The notes below the pieces were generated by a model that saw nothing but the letters and a program-made list of their open reading frames with translations, was not told the DNA's origin and ran no database searches. From NCBI GenBank assembly GCA_947623455.1, contig OX392535.1:40820688-40884687 (forward strand): DNA of 64,000 nt. Direction: 5' to 3'. Positions within the stretch are counted from its first letter, which is position 1, and each line of letters starts with the position of its first letter. The stretch is from Mimachlamys varia (Eukaryota > Mollusca > Bivalvia > Pectinida > Pectinidae). Both the position numbers and the translations under genes were made by a program. Below, piece by piece: positions 1-9,660 of the stretch.

Positions 1-255
1 TTTGTCTGCAACCTTTTATTGACGTCAAAGAGCCTATTCTTCCTACATGTTCTTGTTTTTTCCTTCTTCTCATTAACGCTTGCTAATCAATATATTAGCG
101 ATAGCATCCATTCTTCCATACTATGACAGAAAGCCACTCGGTCGAACACAGAATATCCCTGCAATAGCTCTCGTATGGAAAGCTTACTATGACAAAATTA
201 GGATTTATCAAAATGTTTATTCATGGTTCGACACGAAATCCATATCTAACGTTCT
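1..255. other. AT-rich unique sequence, no feature seen
   Basis: No long open frame, tRNA-like fold or terminal repeat is visible in this stretch. Confidence 0.5.
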
Positions 256-420
256 ATGACTTCGATATGTCGAAAAGCAGAAGGCGCTTACTCTTCCGGA
301 ATGCCTTATCTTCTTCTCTTACTTTTTTCAATGGTATCCATGTAAATCGTTCCTTTTCCATATTTTGGCTTTTATCTTTTCGATTTCTAGTTCAGATTAT
401 GGTTTCATTGACGTTTTAAA
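256..420 (+). repeat. Retroelement 3'-end fragment, copy 1
   Basis: Shares the block AGACGCTTACTCTTCCGGAA (here AAGGCGCTTACTCTTCCGG), then CCATGTAAAT and a TTC..GATTATGGTTT..TTGACG tail, with copies near 3,290, 9,125, 13,355, 13,945, 14,695 and 18,650. Its left end lacks the upstream part seen in other copies, as expected of 5'-truncated retroelement insertions. The open frame through it is not a gene. Link to a retroelement is inferred from the 9,125-9,660 copy, where the same tail follows a reverse-transcriptase remnant. Confidence 0.6.
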
Positions 421-1578
421 TTGATAATCATTGGGGTTTTTTTAAGGGGGGGGCGGGTGGTTCTATCGTTCATATACTATATTTAAATCAGTAACTTCGT
501 GATCAAATGCTATTTACTTTACACACTTGAAACCGAATCGCAGAATTCAGCTTTTAATGAAAAGCATGCATCACAGACAATGCTAATACATCGTATGTCA
601 TATATGTTCCATGTCATTGAAAGCTGAGAATACGTGACTGTTTTCTACATTAGAAGATGAAAACCAGGAACCACCAACGATGGATAATATCTTGCTTTTC
701 TTAAGCAAAGCCCTGACCCGGGGACAGGTAATTGTCGATCGACTCAGCGTTGTGAGTGAAGTATAACCACGCATCCATCATGCTAAAGGGATCAGACAGT
801 CTTCATTATCAAGTAAAGGACATGTAATCTATTCAAAGACACAATGTTCCCGTCAGGACTGATTTTCCTTACAAGGATTATGCAGGAAGCGTCGATTAGA
901 CGCTACGTCTGTCCTAGTCCCGGTATGCACTCCATTGCCTGTCTGTGTGTAAGAGCTTTTGTTATTGAAACTTAGCTTTTATTTAAGTCTACTTCATGCG
1001 CCGTGTGGTTTTCTTGTCGTTCATTAATGTTTCATAATAAAATTAAACATAACGTTCCAAAGCGTAAAGGTATATCTTGTTTACAGAGCTTGTCAAACCG
1101 CTTTTAAACATCTGCCAACTACCACCATTGCTGATCAAGTGAAAGCTAACAATGTTTGATAACGTAAATGGGCTATTGCGACCAGTCTATCAATCATTCG
1201 TGTCGATTAATAAAATACAGTTTGATCTCCCGTAGATTGAAAAAGTATATACTAGAGTGCTGATCCCCGTCAGAGTAAGTCCTTGGCTACATTCAAATTG
1301 ATTTATTTAATATTAAAAGCAATTTGTTGCTTCATCACCTAAATTGTCGAAACTGTCTGAGATGAACTAGGAAATAGTATAATGTCAAGACTTTAATAGC
1401 ATTTAAAACGCAAGCACGTGTTTTTTTGGCGCACAACATGAACAAAAAAAGATTGTATCATCCTAGACAATAGAAGAGTTACATAGTAAGAACGGTAACT
1501 CTGCAAGACAAATACATCTAGGTTACACAACGCATTATCAAATTAACTTCATTTGATCCGCAATTAACAAAGATATAT
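421..1578. other. Unique AT-rich sequence
   Basis: Contains a short G-run (about 446-461) and no persuasive coding frame. An ATG at 680 in good context runs 16 codons into CAG/gtaatt, which could be a short first exon, but nothing else supports it. Confidence 0.4.
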
Positions 1579-1843
1579 GTCCGTATTCATGAAACCGTTC
1601 TCGTGCTCAAGCATGGATTTTGTGCTCAAGCCATCTTTCTTGAAACTCACCTTAATTATATCAAACGTGAAAAAAGTCAATTGTAAATATCAAAAACAGT
1701 ATTCGGATTCATTGATCTTCGCTTTTTCCAAAACATTGATAATATCAGAATTTTCAAATACATCATAGCCGGAATAAGAAATGAGGTTTGAGCACAAATT
1801 TCCTGCTTGAGCACGAGAACGTTTTTGTGAATACGGGCCAAGG
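1579..1843. mobile_element. MITE-like TIR element, family A, copy 1
   Basis: The left end (CCGTATTCATGAAACCGTTC, then TCGTGCTCAAGCATGG) is the inverted complement of the right end (GCTTGAGCACGAGAACG, then GTGAATACGGGCC). The same arms bound 15,096-15,368, and one arm alone is seen near 12,640. There is no transposase frame, so it is non-autonomous. Superfamily is not assigned because no clear target duplication can be read. Confidence 0.65.
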
Positions 1844-1925
1844 TATTCCCGAACTTTTAACTATTTGGCTTATTTATATTAACAGTTACGGGAATCGTGA
1901 TACCGGTATTCAAAGAATTGTATTA

Positions 1926-2160
1926 AAGATACATATGAAAACAACACCTTTATACTTTAGAATAAGATAAGATAAGATACAGACGAGCTAAATAATGAAT
2001 TAAACTGCACCTTACAGCTATTTCGTTCATTTAGGACTGGAGAGTGATGCTAATTAAGGACAAAAAAGGAAGTGAAGACTAGGAGGCGACAAAGGAAACT
2101 AAAATGGCAAAAGGCGGGTCTTTTCGGTCATGTACAGTGCAGACAAAGGTCTGTGAATAA
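1926..2160 (-). repeat. Hammerhead-bearing dispersed repeat, copy 1 (degenerate core)
   Basis: Read on the minus strand this matches the repeats at 5,800-5,992 and 19,063-19,260: TTAGCATCAC, a decayed core, then GCTGTAAGGTGCAGTTTAAT and a TCTGTATCTTAT tail. The ribozyme region is 2,007-2,050. The catalytic CUGANGA box is lost (CUCUCCA), although stem arms and the GUA cleavage triplet remain. Its upstream GCCTCCTA block is shared with copy 3 at 13,671, so two subfamilies exist. Confidence 0.6.
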
Positions 2161-3289
2161 TAGATGAATGCCATGTAACCTATTCAAACTCGATTTTATA
2201 TCAAACTATCTTTCAACAGTCCCAAAGATAACGGTAATGGTAGTTATTATGAATGTGGTAACCAGGCCGGAAACTGAAATTAAACAAGCGAATACAAAGT
2301 TATGAATCCTAAATGGAAAATACTGATCAGATTAGTATCGCTTGAATTATTTAATATATCTAAACATATTAAGGCCTCCAAGCAATTGCTATTCGTCCGC
2401 CGATGCTATCCGACATGGTCCCACAGGAAGTTGTTTTTTGTGTTGCATGTAGCTATGCAATTTTAGACCTTGTTCCTTTGATCTTATCCATAATAACGCT
2501 AGTTTTCTGTTTGGATACCTATTAGATGGTAAGTAGTTATTATGTGACCATGTTAAACCATATCTGCGGTGTTATCAACCCCACAGTTGCAATATCAACC
2601 AAAGGCGACGAAGGCCCTGAAGCTGAAACTGGACACCGAAACTGATAAGGGATATGTGATTTCATCGCTTTCTGTTTTATTTGGTAGATTTAGGAGTAAA
2701 CTATTCCCGATTTCAAGATACAGAATTACGTTTCAAATGGTCAAAGTCTGATAAAACATTTTATTTTCTTCCCTTTCTTTTCCCAGTTTTCGCATAAATC
2801 TGTTCAATATCTATATATCCTTTCTGTTTTTGATCGGTCTACTATGGCCGTGCTGTTTAAGTATTTATATCCCTTCCTTCCTATTGATATTACCATGAAG
2901 AGATGATATGTAAAGAATAACTAAAAGAAACGATATGATGTCGCAACTTCCGGATTCCGCCCGGAACTCCTTTTGTATTTTCATTGACCAAACCAGACAA
3001 ATGGTTATGTGAAGGATATGAATCTTGGTATCATCAGCAGCGGATGCATAATTAGAGAATCATTATCACCTAAACGACCGGAAGTCGGTTCGTGGCAGTC
3101 AGAAATTATGTATTATGTATTAAGAGAAGACATGTGATTAAACAATATAAATGCATTGCAAAAGTTGTAAATTTGAAACATTTGGAGACTAAAGGACAAT
3201 TTCAGTCAGTTTCATTTTTGCTATGAATAACCTAATGATACAATTACTGCAAGGGCTTCGATAGGTTGATCTAAAAGACAATCTGCGGA
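2161..3289. other. Unique AT-rich sequence
   Basis: No gene is supported. A strong pyrimidine tract ending in CAG lies at about 2,760-2,786 and resembles a 3' splice site, but the downstream bases do not look coding. Confidence 0.4.
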
Positions 3290-3650
3290 CAACGTATTAA
3301 AAGTTTACCAAAAATCGGAAGTATTGAAAACAAATTAAGAGAACACCAACGCGTCAACAAAACCATAATCCGAACTCAAAATTGATTTAAGTAGGGGCAG
3401 AATGTAAACGAATGAAAGATCCACATAGAGACCATAGTAAAAGTTCAAGAAATTAAGACCATGTGTCCCGGAAGAGTAAGCGTCTTCTACATCATTGACG
3501 ACAACCGACATGTAAATCTTGGTAATATCCAAGTAAATGTCAAGTCCTCAAAGTAAGAACCGAGTCATCATTCCCAATCACAACAAGTAATTATATAAAA
3601 GTTCAATAACGAGCATACTCAGCCATACAAATGTGACATTAAGTTATTGA
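3290..3650 (-). repeat. Retroelement 3'-end fragment, copy 2
   Basis: On the minus strand it runs from the TTACTTGTTGTGATTG block through GATTTACATGTCGG, GAAGACGCTTACTCTTCCGG and GAGTTCGGATTATGG to GACGCG. This is one of the longer copies. The 65-residue frame inside it (DITKIYM..DAYSSG) is also seen in frame in other copies, so it may once have been the C-terminal or 3' region of the element's ORF. It is not a host gene. Confidence 0.65.
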
Positions 3651-4900
3651 TAGCCCTACAGTATTCTCAAATGAATGTTAAATGTACCAGACAATGAAGC
3701 TGTTTATGAATTTCCCCATATCATCATAAATATCTCAAGTTAAGTGAATATCTTAACAAAACGCTATTTTTCCACAAGGGAAAACCGATTTATATTTGTT
3801 TTTGCTACGATCGAGTCAAACTTCAAAAGTATTGATTGTACTATAACGTAAATATATTCAGCACCGAAAACTATGCATCTGAAATTGATTGCCTACAGCT
3901 TTGAATGAATTGAATTGGAAGTAAAGTTCCATTCGGATTGGTCATAGACAAAAGTGATGTCATCACTAACTCATTTGATTGAAATAATATGATATCTGTA
4001 CAAAACATTGATATTCCCCAAATATAACACGGAAATCATATTCGAGATATGTACTGTTAACTTGATATCTTTATAATGTTGCATGATAAAAGGTTTGACG
4101 TCATATCAGAAAAGATTACCAAGCAAAAGGCCACTTAATGATTATTTGCTTTTCTCGTGACATACAGATATAATTTAGATATTGATGCTACATGTATATT
4201 AAAAAACACATTTCCTTCAACAATCAGATTTCACGACATTGACTTGCTGTGTGGAAATTCCTTAACTGAATCTTGTTCGATACCATACAAGATTATATGC
4301 ACTTTTGTAAAACAGGAGTTAAAATTAAGTCAGGACAAGATGTTATTGGAGGAACCAGAAGAAGAACCAGAAAAACCAGTACTAATAAAATATGTCATCC
4401 CTTATCCGAAGTGGAGACGACTGGCATTACGAACCCTTACAACAAGCCGAGCCGTAATCCCGCAATACCTCGAAGCGGTAGAACGTCTTCCGGCACTGCA
4501 CGTGTCATGCGTCACATCCGGTGAAGTACAATATATGTAGGTCGTCGCACTATCTAGAACACCCTGATTAAGTTTGGCTTGTCACCTTTTTGCCCTGTAA
4601 TGTCAAATACAATTGCCTTGTTGACACAGAATGTTTTTGTTTTTTATTTCATTGATTTGACCTATTTTCTGCGTTTGTTTCCGTTACTGTTAACTGAATT
4701 GTTTTTTGAAGACACTCTAAGGACAAAAACTATTTTACATATGTATTACCTAGTAGCGATTGTTTGTAAAATGAAAGCAATGAATTATGCAGTAGGTAAT
4801 GAACGCGATTCTTAACTTATGAAATTGGATGTTCGACATGATGTTTCTTGATGAACACCAAATGGACATTCTATTAAGTATAAATTGTGATATGTACTTG
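3651..4900. other. Mostly unique sequence with one candidate terminal exon
   Basis: AT-rich sequence whose only base-composition anomaly is the GC-richer interval around 4,320-4,524, listed separately as a candidate exon. No repeat arms were recognised. Confidence 0.4.
4313..4524 (+). CDS. Candidate terminal coding exon, function unknown
   Basis: After TTTTGTAAAACAG an open frame of about 70 codons ends at TGA (4,522-4,524). The predicted peptide is basic and rich in Ser, Thr, Arg, Asn and Gly, with GGTRRRTRKTST and a final ARVMRHIR, like a disordered C-terminal tail. GC content is higher than in the flanks. A second frame starting at a GTG (4,157-4,540) is also open, so the reading frame is uncertain, and the 3' splice-site tract is weak. 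No family was recognised. Confidence 0.2.
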
Positions 4901-5560
4901 CAGTGTAGTGCCATATATATTCGGACATGTAATACTTTTCCTAAATATTTCATGTATTTTGACAGATTTTCAACGATTTTTATAATATCGTTTAACAATA
5001 ACTTTATTGTAATTCCATGCATTTTTAAAGGCCCAATTTATACGTAACTTTCGGCAAAAACTTGAAGCGAAAATCAACCAAAATAAGTTTTTTTATATTC
5101 ATAAATTAAGTTAAGATTAACTGATAATAGCAATATTCAAGATAAATTCTTACGCGGTTACCGAAACAGCAGCAGTTTAAACACGGTATTTGTAAATACG
5201 CGTCCATTTCGAACTGTCTTCTACCTTCGGCTTGTTGTTGAAGTGGGCCCCACCTGAATTATTTTCAATTCTTTGAATTTTTCTGTCATGAGTTTTATTT
5301 TATTTACCGCTCAGGTTTACTTCGTTTAAGGCTTATTTTTGCATGGTTATCAACTGGGTTTTTTCAGATTTTTTCAGAATCTCGAAAATTTCCTGAGGTT
5401 ACGTATATTAGGCCTTTAAACAACTGTTAGCTCTCTCAATTGATATTCTTTAATTACTTATCCAGTGCTTCATTTCCCCGAAATAGGCGAATGCATGTAT
5501 GAAATATAAAGTAAAAATAGTACATGTCCGAATATACAATTGTATATTGGACTACACAGT
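4901..5560. mobile_element. TIR element (MITE-like), interrupted by a second MITE
   Basis: The left end (CAGTGTAGTGCCATATATAT, TTCGGACATGTA) is the inverted complement of the right end (TACATGTCCGAATATACAAT, TTGGACTACACAG). Similarity of the arms extends about 65 bp, to the TATTTCAT block. It encloses a second TIR element at 5,024-5,420. A single left-arm relative is at 8,611-8,740. No transposase frame is present. Confidence 0.55.
5024..5420. mobile_element. Nested MITE-like element with TTTAAAGGCC ends
   Basis: The left end TTTAAAGGCCCAATTTATAC is matched in inverted form by the right end, whose complement begins TTTAAAGGCCTAATATACG. Both arms continue into GTAAC. The element lies inside the outer TIR element at 4,901-5,560, so it inserted later. 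No coding frame is present. Confidence 0.6.
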
Positions 5561-5799
5561 AAATATTTGGTTATTAAAATAACGCTATTTTATTCATCAT
5601 TTTGAATTGACTATTATATTGCGGAATGCATGGCGTAATCAAATGAGTGAACGTCTCAGCTTTACTGGCTATGTGATTTAAATCAAACATCTATTTCAAA
5701 GTCGAATGTAATTCAGCAAGTTTTATATGAACAGCTCTTGGTTGCACTGATTTAAGTGTTTTAATTGAGTATTGAGGGTTTTAATGATGACATAACACA

Positions 5800-5992
5800 C
5801 ACATATGCTGCACCTTTAAAATTAAATAATAGATACAGTATGGCGAAAACATTAATTAAACTGCACCATACAGCTGTTTCCTTTTCCTCGGACTCTTTAG
5901 TGATGCTAGGGACCAAAAGGTGGGAATCCAAATTTCCGATATAGAAACTTATATAGAGGCAGAAGGGTCAAGTGCGTAAAACCCCTTTAAAT
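5800..5992 (-). repeat. Hammerhead-bearing dispersed repeat, copy 2 (inactive core)
   Basis: A close inverted relative of 19,063-19,260. Both begin AAAGGGGTTTTACGCAC, pass TTGGATTCC and CTAGCATCACT, and end GTGCAGCATATGTG. The ribozyme interval is 5,862-5,906. Stem I (GCATCA with TGGTGC) and the minimal stem III ACAGCTGT are kept, but the essential G of CUGANGA is A (CUAAAGA) and the second strand of stem II is lost. Self-cleavage is therefore not expected. Confidence 0.7.
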
Positions 5993-6017
5993 TATGAATT
6001 TAGAAATAAAATTAACC

Positions 6018-6177
6018 TAGTTCTGTATGTAGTTCAAATGTTGGAGGAAGCCGGAATACCTGTGGAAAACTCCATTGGAGCGAGAGCAGATCCAGTAACA
6101 TGTGACATCTGGTAGGGGAATTGAACCCCAGCTGCCTTAGTGAAAGGCGGGTGTGTTAACAACTACGCCACCTGACC
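6018..6177 (-). mobile_element. tRNA-derived SINE
   Basis: The minus strand starts GGTCAGGTGGCGTAGTTG (A-box like), then GGGGTTCAATTCCCC (B-box like), about the spacing of a tRNA. A central block with TTTTCCACAGGTATTCCGG then CTTCCTCC follows. The same block, better preserved, is in the SINE at 17,908. It ends near the start of the hammerhead repeat at 5,992. Confidence 0.7.
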
Positions 6178-6221
6178 ACCAATGTTGTAATTGCCAATAT
6201 TGCATAATACAATATATTTAC

Positions 6222-6386
6222 AAAACCTGGAATTACTTTTGGTACAGGCGCCTTGGGTAGTTTAAATTTTTCATGATTGATCGTTTGCCAGAATCTCATA
6301 AAGAAGAATACGTGATCAACAATACAGAAAATACATATCCCCAACAATAGCCCAATCTCATAAACATCACTCGGCGATAACACCAT
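6222..6386 (-). CDS. Candidate first coding exon of a membrane protein
   Basis: An ATGG start at 6,386 opens 55 codons that end at a possible donor GTAAAT (6,216-6,221), phase 0. The peptide has a short N-terminus (MVLSPSDVYE), one strongly hydrophobic stretch of about 20 residues (positions 11-30) and a basic-proline segment (FKLPKAPVPK). This is the layout of an N-terminal signal anchor. The frame continues past the donor into the SINE. No family was recognised and no second exon was found. An E2F-like site lies about 180 bp upstream. Confidence 0.25.
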
Positions 6387-6567
6387 GCAGTGTATACGGT
6401 CTACATATCGGCGACATCAGTTATCTCTAGAGCTCTATTTGATTCGCCGCCTGTGTTTTACCATTATGGCTGTCTGTGTAACTGTGTTCTCTCAGATCCG
6501 TTTGTTGCTTTCTGACAATGCTCTCGATTTAAGACAACGCCACTTGCTGATTGTTGATATCGTCATC

Positions 6568-6581
6568 TTTTGGCGGGAAAA
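6568..6581. promoter_or_regulatory. E2F-like site TTTTGGCGGGAAAA
   Basis: TTTGGCGGGAAA matches the classic E2F/DP consensus. It stands upstream of the candidate first exon ending at 6,386 on the minus strand. One motif match in 64 kb can occur by chance, so a regulatory role is only suggested. Confidence 0.25.
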
Positions 6582-7909
6582 TGCAATCCGATAAGTTTAT
6601 GTCCATTTTGTCAGCTGTTCATGTATATGAAATTCAATGAAATACCGTTGTTTTCGGCTGAAATTGTGCTAGAAACAGGTCACGCTAATCGTGGTTGTTA
6701 GATATGGTATTTATTTCACTTTCGTTAGTTACATGTATTAATTTTCAAAAGTTACAAAATAACACTTCCTAAATCTCGTGTGCATCAAACAATCACTCGT
6801 CATGTAACCCCTATATATACACGTGTACTTGTTAACCATCAAATATTGCGGGGATAATGTATGCCGGTGTTTGCTTTGTTATATGGTAAAAATGACATTA
6901 AACGTTCGTGCGGTGACATTATCGACAAACTAATTCACTTTGAAAATGTCACCCATATAAACGACTTTTGAGAAGTTCGTCCTGAACTGTAGCTAAGTAC
7001 AGATGTACCATTATCTTTGTGGACAGACGTGTGCCCTTTGCTGTGTTCTCTTGATCTAGATTTGATGTTCAATACATTGATACAGAGATTATAGAAATTT
7101 GGGCAGAGTCCGACAGACTGTCTAACTTCCGTCTACTCCGGTTTTTTATGTCTATTCCCTTTTATGTGAATGGATAGGGCTATGGTTAAATTATTCGAGA
7201 TCAGATTCTATACCATTCTTGCGTCTATCCGATTCTGTAATTTCACCACCATTTGATCAAGCATAAGTATGAGCCAAAGACAAAATACACTATTTTTTTA
7301 TGTAATTGGTGCTATTCCTCCTTTTTTCTTCACCCTTTCCATCCTCCATTCTTTTCTTGTATGTCTCCCCTTTCTAATTTGTCAGGCTGTTAACTAAAAA
7401 CTACAGTGACCAGTGGTCAGTGAAAGAAGGCCACCCATGCGAGGCAAACTACGCTCGCTGATTTCATAGCATGTGGCTATATTTGGTTTTGAGACATGTA
7501 AAATGTTTATTTTCTACAGAAATTTAATATCCTACGGATATAAGAATTTAAAATGAAAAAATGCAGCATATGTTAACGTTAAAAGTACTAGACCTGGAAC
7601 ATATCCAGAATACGGAAAATACCTCAAAATCTGAAGATTTTTGCTTTTTTTTTTCTTTCGTACAACCGTATTGCAGATATTTTCATGTCACAAATCAATG
7701 TAAATATGAATAGTCAAATTTAAATTGTACAATAAAATATTTTGCATTTAAACATCAAAGGTACTCGTATTTTACATGGAATTATCCTAATAAGCCTATT
7801 TGACAGTACTTCATCATCATCATCATTAGCATCATTATCCTGCCTTTACTACCCCAAGGACGAAAAAAAATGAAAATAAAATGCTGTAAAATTTCCCGGT
7901 TTATTGTGC
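6582..7909. other. Unique AT-rich sequence
   Basis: Contains a (TCA)n-like microsatellite at about 7,808-7,840 and a long pyrimidine tract ending in CAG near 7,384. No coding frame or repeat family could be supported. Confidence 0.4.
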
Positions 7910-8171
7910 TACTGTGAAAGTTTATATTTTCGCGGTTATAATCTTTCGCCTCTACACTGTTCACAATGTTAAAATAGTGTAAAATATTCTCGCTGTCAGT
8001 CGTGCTGTTTTGTATTGTGTGCCTATAACACTATTAGAGACCGTAGATTTTGAAAGGTGTAAAATATACTCTCTGGTGAATATATTCGCGGAGATTCCAT
8101 ATTCGCGGATATTCCATGCAAGTGAAATAAGCGAAAATTTCCACTCCGCGAATAATTCCACTTCTACAGTA
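7910..8171. mobile_element. MITE-like TIR element, family B
   Basis: The left end TACTGTGAAAGTTTATATTT leads into TCGCGG. The right end reads CGCGAATAATTCCACTTC then TACAGTA, so its complement begins TACTGTAGAAGTGGAATTA then TTCGCGG. Internal TTCGCGGA repeats sit near the right end. Ends of TA...TA suit a TA-target element, but this is not proven. There is no transposase. Confidence 0.55.
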
Positions 8172-8341
8172 CAGTAATTGATATCAACTACCTTAAGCTT
8201 TCTAAAATGGTATTTATTTTCTATAGTGTTTCTTGATAATTTTACTCATTATAAGCCAAGCAAATGTTTTTACTTACAAACCAACTTTCAAACTTTTGTT
8301 AATTGCTTTTTCTATCTCTTTTCTTCCATTTCATTTTTCAG

Positions 8342-8436
8342 GACGGGAAGTGTTTAAAGTGTCCTCTTTACATAAGATTACTTGTTCCGTTATCATTTCG
8401 TTAAATATGGTCGCCGGGCTAGACGACACTATCTAA
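8342..8436 (+). CDS. Candidate terminal exon after a strong splice acceptor
   Basis: A 30-base pyrimidine-rich tract (8,305-8,341, ending CATTTCATTTTTCAG) directly precedes a short open frame of about 31 codons beginning GREVFKV and ending AGLDDTI before TAA. The splice signal is among the best in the window, but the peptide is short, unrecognised, and no partner exon was found. It may be chance. Confidence 0.18.
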
Positions 8437-8610
8437 CCAGGATTAACTGATTACGTAACTTCCTGTCTATAACGGATACAGCACGTTGATATGTAAATGA
8501 TTATCTTTCCGGAACAAGTGTCTGTCACCGGCTACTGTGCTGCGGTTTATAATATCTCTCCGTTTTCCTTTGTTCTTTTTTTGACGCTGCGATATGTTTG
8601 TACACGTGTT

Positions 8611-8740
8611 ACAGTGTTGTGTCATATATATTTGGACGCGCAATATATTTAACTATATATTTCATGCATTTTGACCAATTTTCAATGATTTTCATGACTT
8701 TGTTTTTCATTGAAATTTATTGAATTCAAATAAAATTATT
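8611..8740 (+). repeat. Solo arm related to the 4,901 TIR element
   Basis: CAGTGTTGTGTCATATATAT, TTTCATGCATTTTGACC and TTTTCAATGATTTT parallel 4,901-5,010. Only the left part is present, so it is a fragment. Confidence 0.5.
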
Positions 8741-8798
8741 CAGAAACGATAGATAAGTATTTGCTCATTCCTTCGGTAATATTTGTATACAGTTGTGG

Positions 8799-8934
8799 GA
8801 TCGCACAACGTTACACGATATGCGGTGTTCACACGATGGGCGAACGGTGTGTGCACGATGTGCGAACGATGCGATCCTGGGCGATTATTTCTAACGCACA
8901 CGTGGGCGCACGATAAACTAAAATTGTGCGATGA
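8799..8934. mobile_element. Possible short CpG-rich foldback element
   Basis: GATCGCACAA at the left and TTGTGCGATGAC at the right are inverted partners, with CGATGGGCGAAC, CGATGTGCGAAC and related words between them. The interval is much richer in CpG than its flanks. Only one copy is seen, so a MITE identity is uncertain. Confidence 0.3.
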
Positions 8935-9124
8935 CAATCGTGGTTGAAGTCAAATGAGAAATGGCTTAACACTAAAATTAGAATCAGGAATAATCTTTCT
9001 GTAGATTTTGAAACTAAGCAAATAGACACATTTAAACTTTAAACACATATTGACAAGTTCTCATTCAGGTAAATATTGCCAGTTTTTACCAAGTTATACC
9101 TGTACATAGACAATATATAAGAGT

Positions 9125-9244
9125 AAAGTCTTCTGCCTCATCGACGACACCCGCTATGTAAATCTTGGTCACATCAAAATAAACATCAAGTCCTCGAAAT
9201 GAGTACCGAGTCATTGTCAATCACAACAAGTAAGCATAATAATG
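9125..9244 (-). repeat. Retroelement 3'-end fragment, copy 3 (joined to RT remnant)
   Basis: The minus strand carries TTACTTGTTGTGATTGAC, ACTCGGTACTCATTTCGAGG, GATTTACATAGCGGGTGTCG and GAGGCAGAAGAC. It directly continues the decayed reverse-transcriptase frame at 9,245-9,660 in the same orientation, which ties the dispersed family to the 3' end of a retroelement. Confidence 0.7.
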
Positions 9245-9660
9245 AGCATACTCAAAAGCGTCCATCTTCATATCACACACAAATACAGAATAATTTTCAA
9301 TGAGACAAAGATGGCGACTATAAAACTTGCCCATAGTTCTGATCAACCTGCATCTCTAGTAGAATAACAAATCAACTGCGCCATGCAAACCGAGAAGCAG
9401 GGATGTAAGAAAGAAATGGAAACTTTAACATAGGAAAATTGAAATCATCACGTTTATCATATAGCTTAGTAGAAATCTTTCCATATTGGTCGTACATTGT
9501 AGTTAAGTAGATATCGAGGTAAGCAGCTGATGTAGAAGAGTATGTTGTGTCCTTTATTTCAAGTTCAGAAGGGTACATACGATCGACGTGGTCAGCAAAC
9601 TTTTTGTTGTTCATAGACAACACATCTGCGATGTATCTGGCAAAGTTTTTGTTACCTGCC
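9245..9660 (-). pseudogene. Decayed reverse-transcriptase C-terminal remnant
   Basis: The longest open part (9,372-9,623) encodes NNKKFADHVDRMYPSELEIK, then TSAAYLDIYL, LYDKRDDFNF and FPFLSYIPAS. From memory these resemble conserved stretches downstream of the catalytic core in a family of invertebrate retroelement RT proteins. After a frameshift near 9,385 the homology resumes as MAQLICYSTR, and after another as GKFYSRHLCLIENYS. The catalytic domain and 5' part are absent. The exact family (Penelope-like or LINE-like) was not resolved. No functional product is expected. Confidence 0.6.

Noticed and set aside
680..727. Short first exon (16 codons then CAG/gtaatt)
   Set aside because: Too short to support without a second exon or expression data.
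1577..1970. Two short + frames as genes
   Set aside because: They lie within, or start in, the terminal arms of a MITE.
3335..3532. 65-residue minus-strand frame as a host gene
   Set aside because: It lies wholly inside a dispersed retroelement tail found seven times.
4157..4540. 127-residue frame starting at GTG
   Set aside because: No eukaryotic start, and it overlaps the more coding-like second frame. It was kept only as an alternative.
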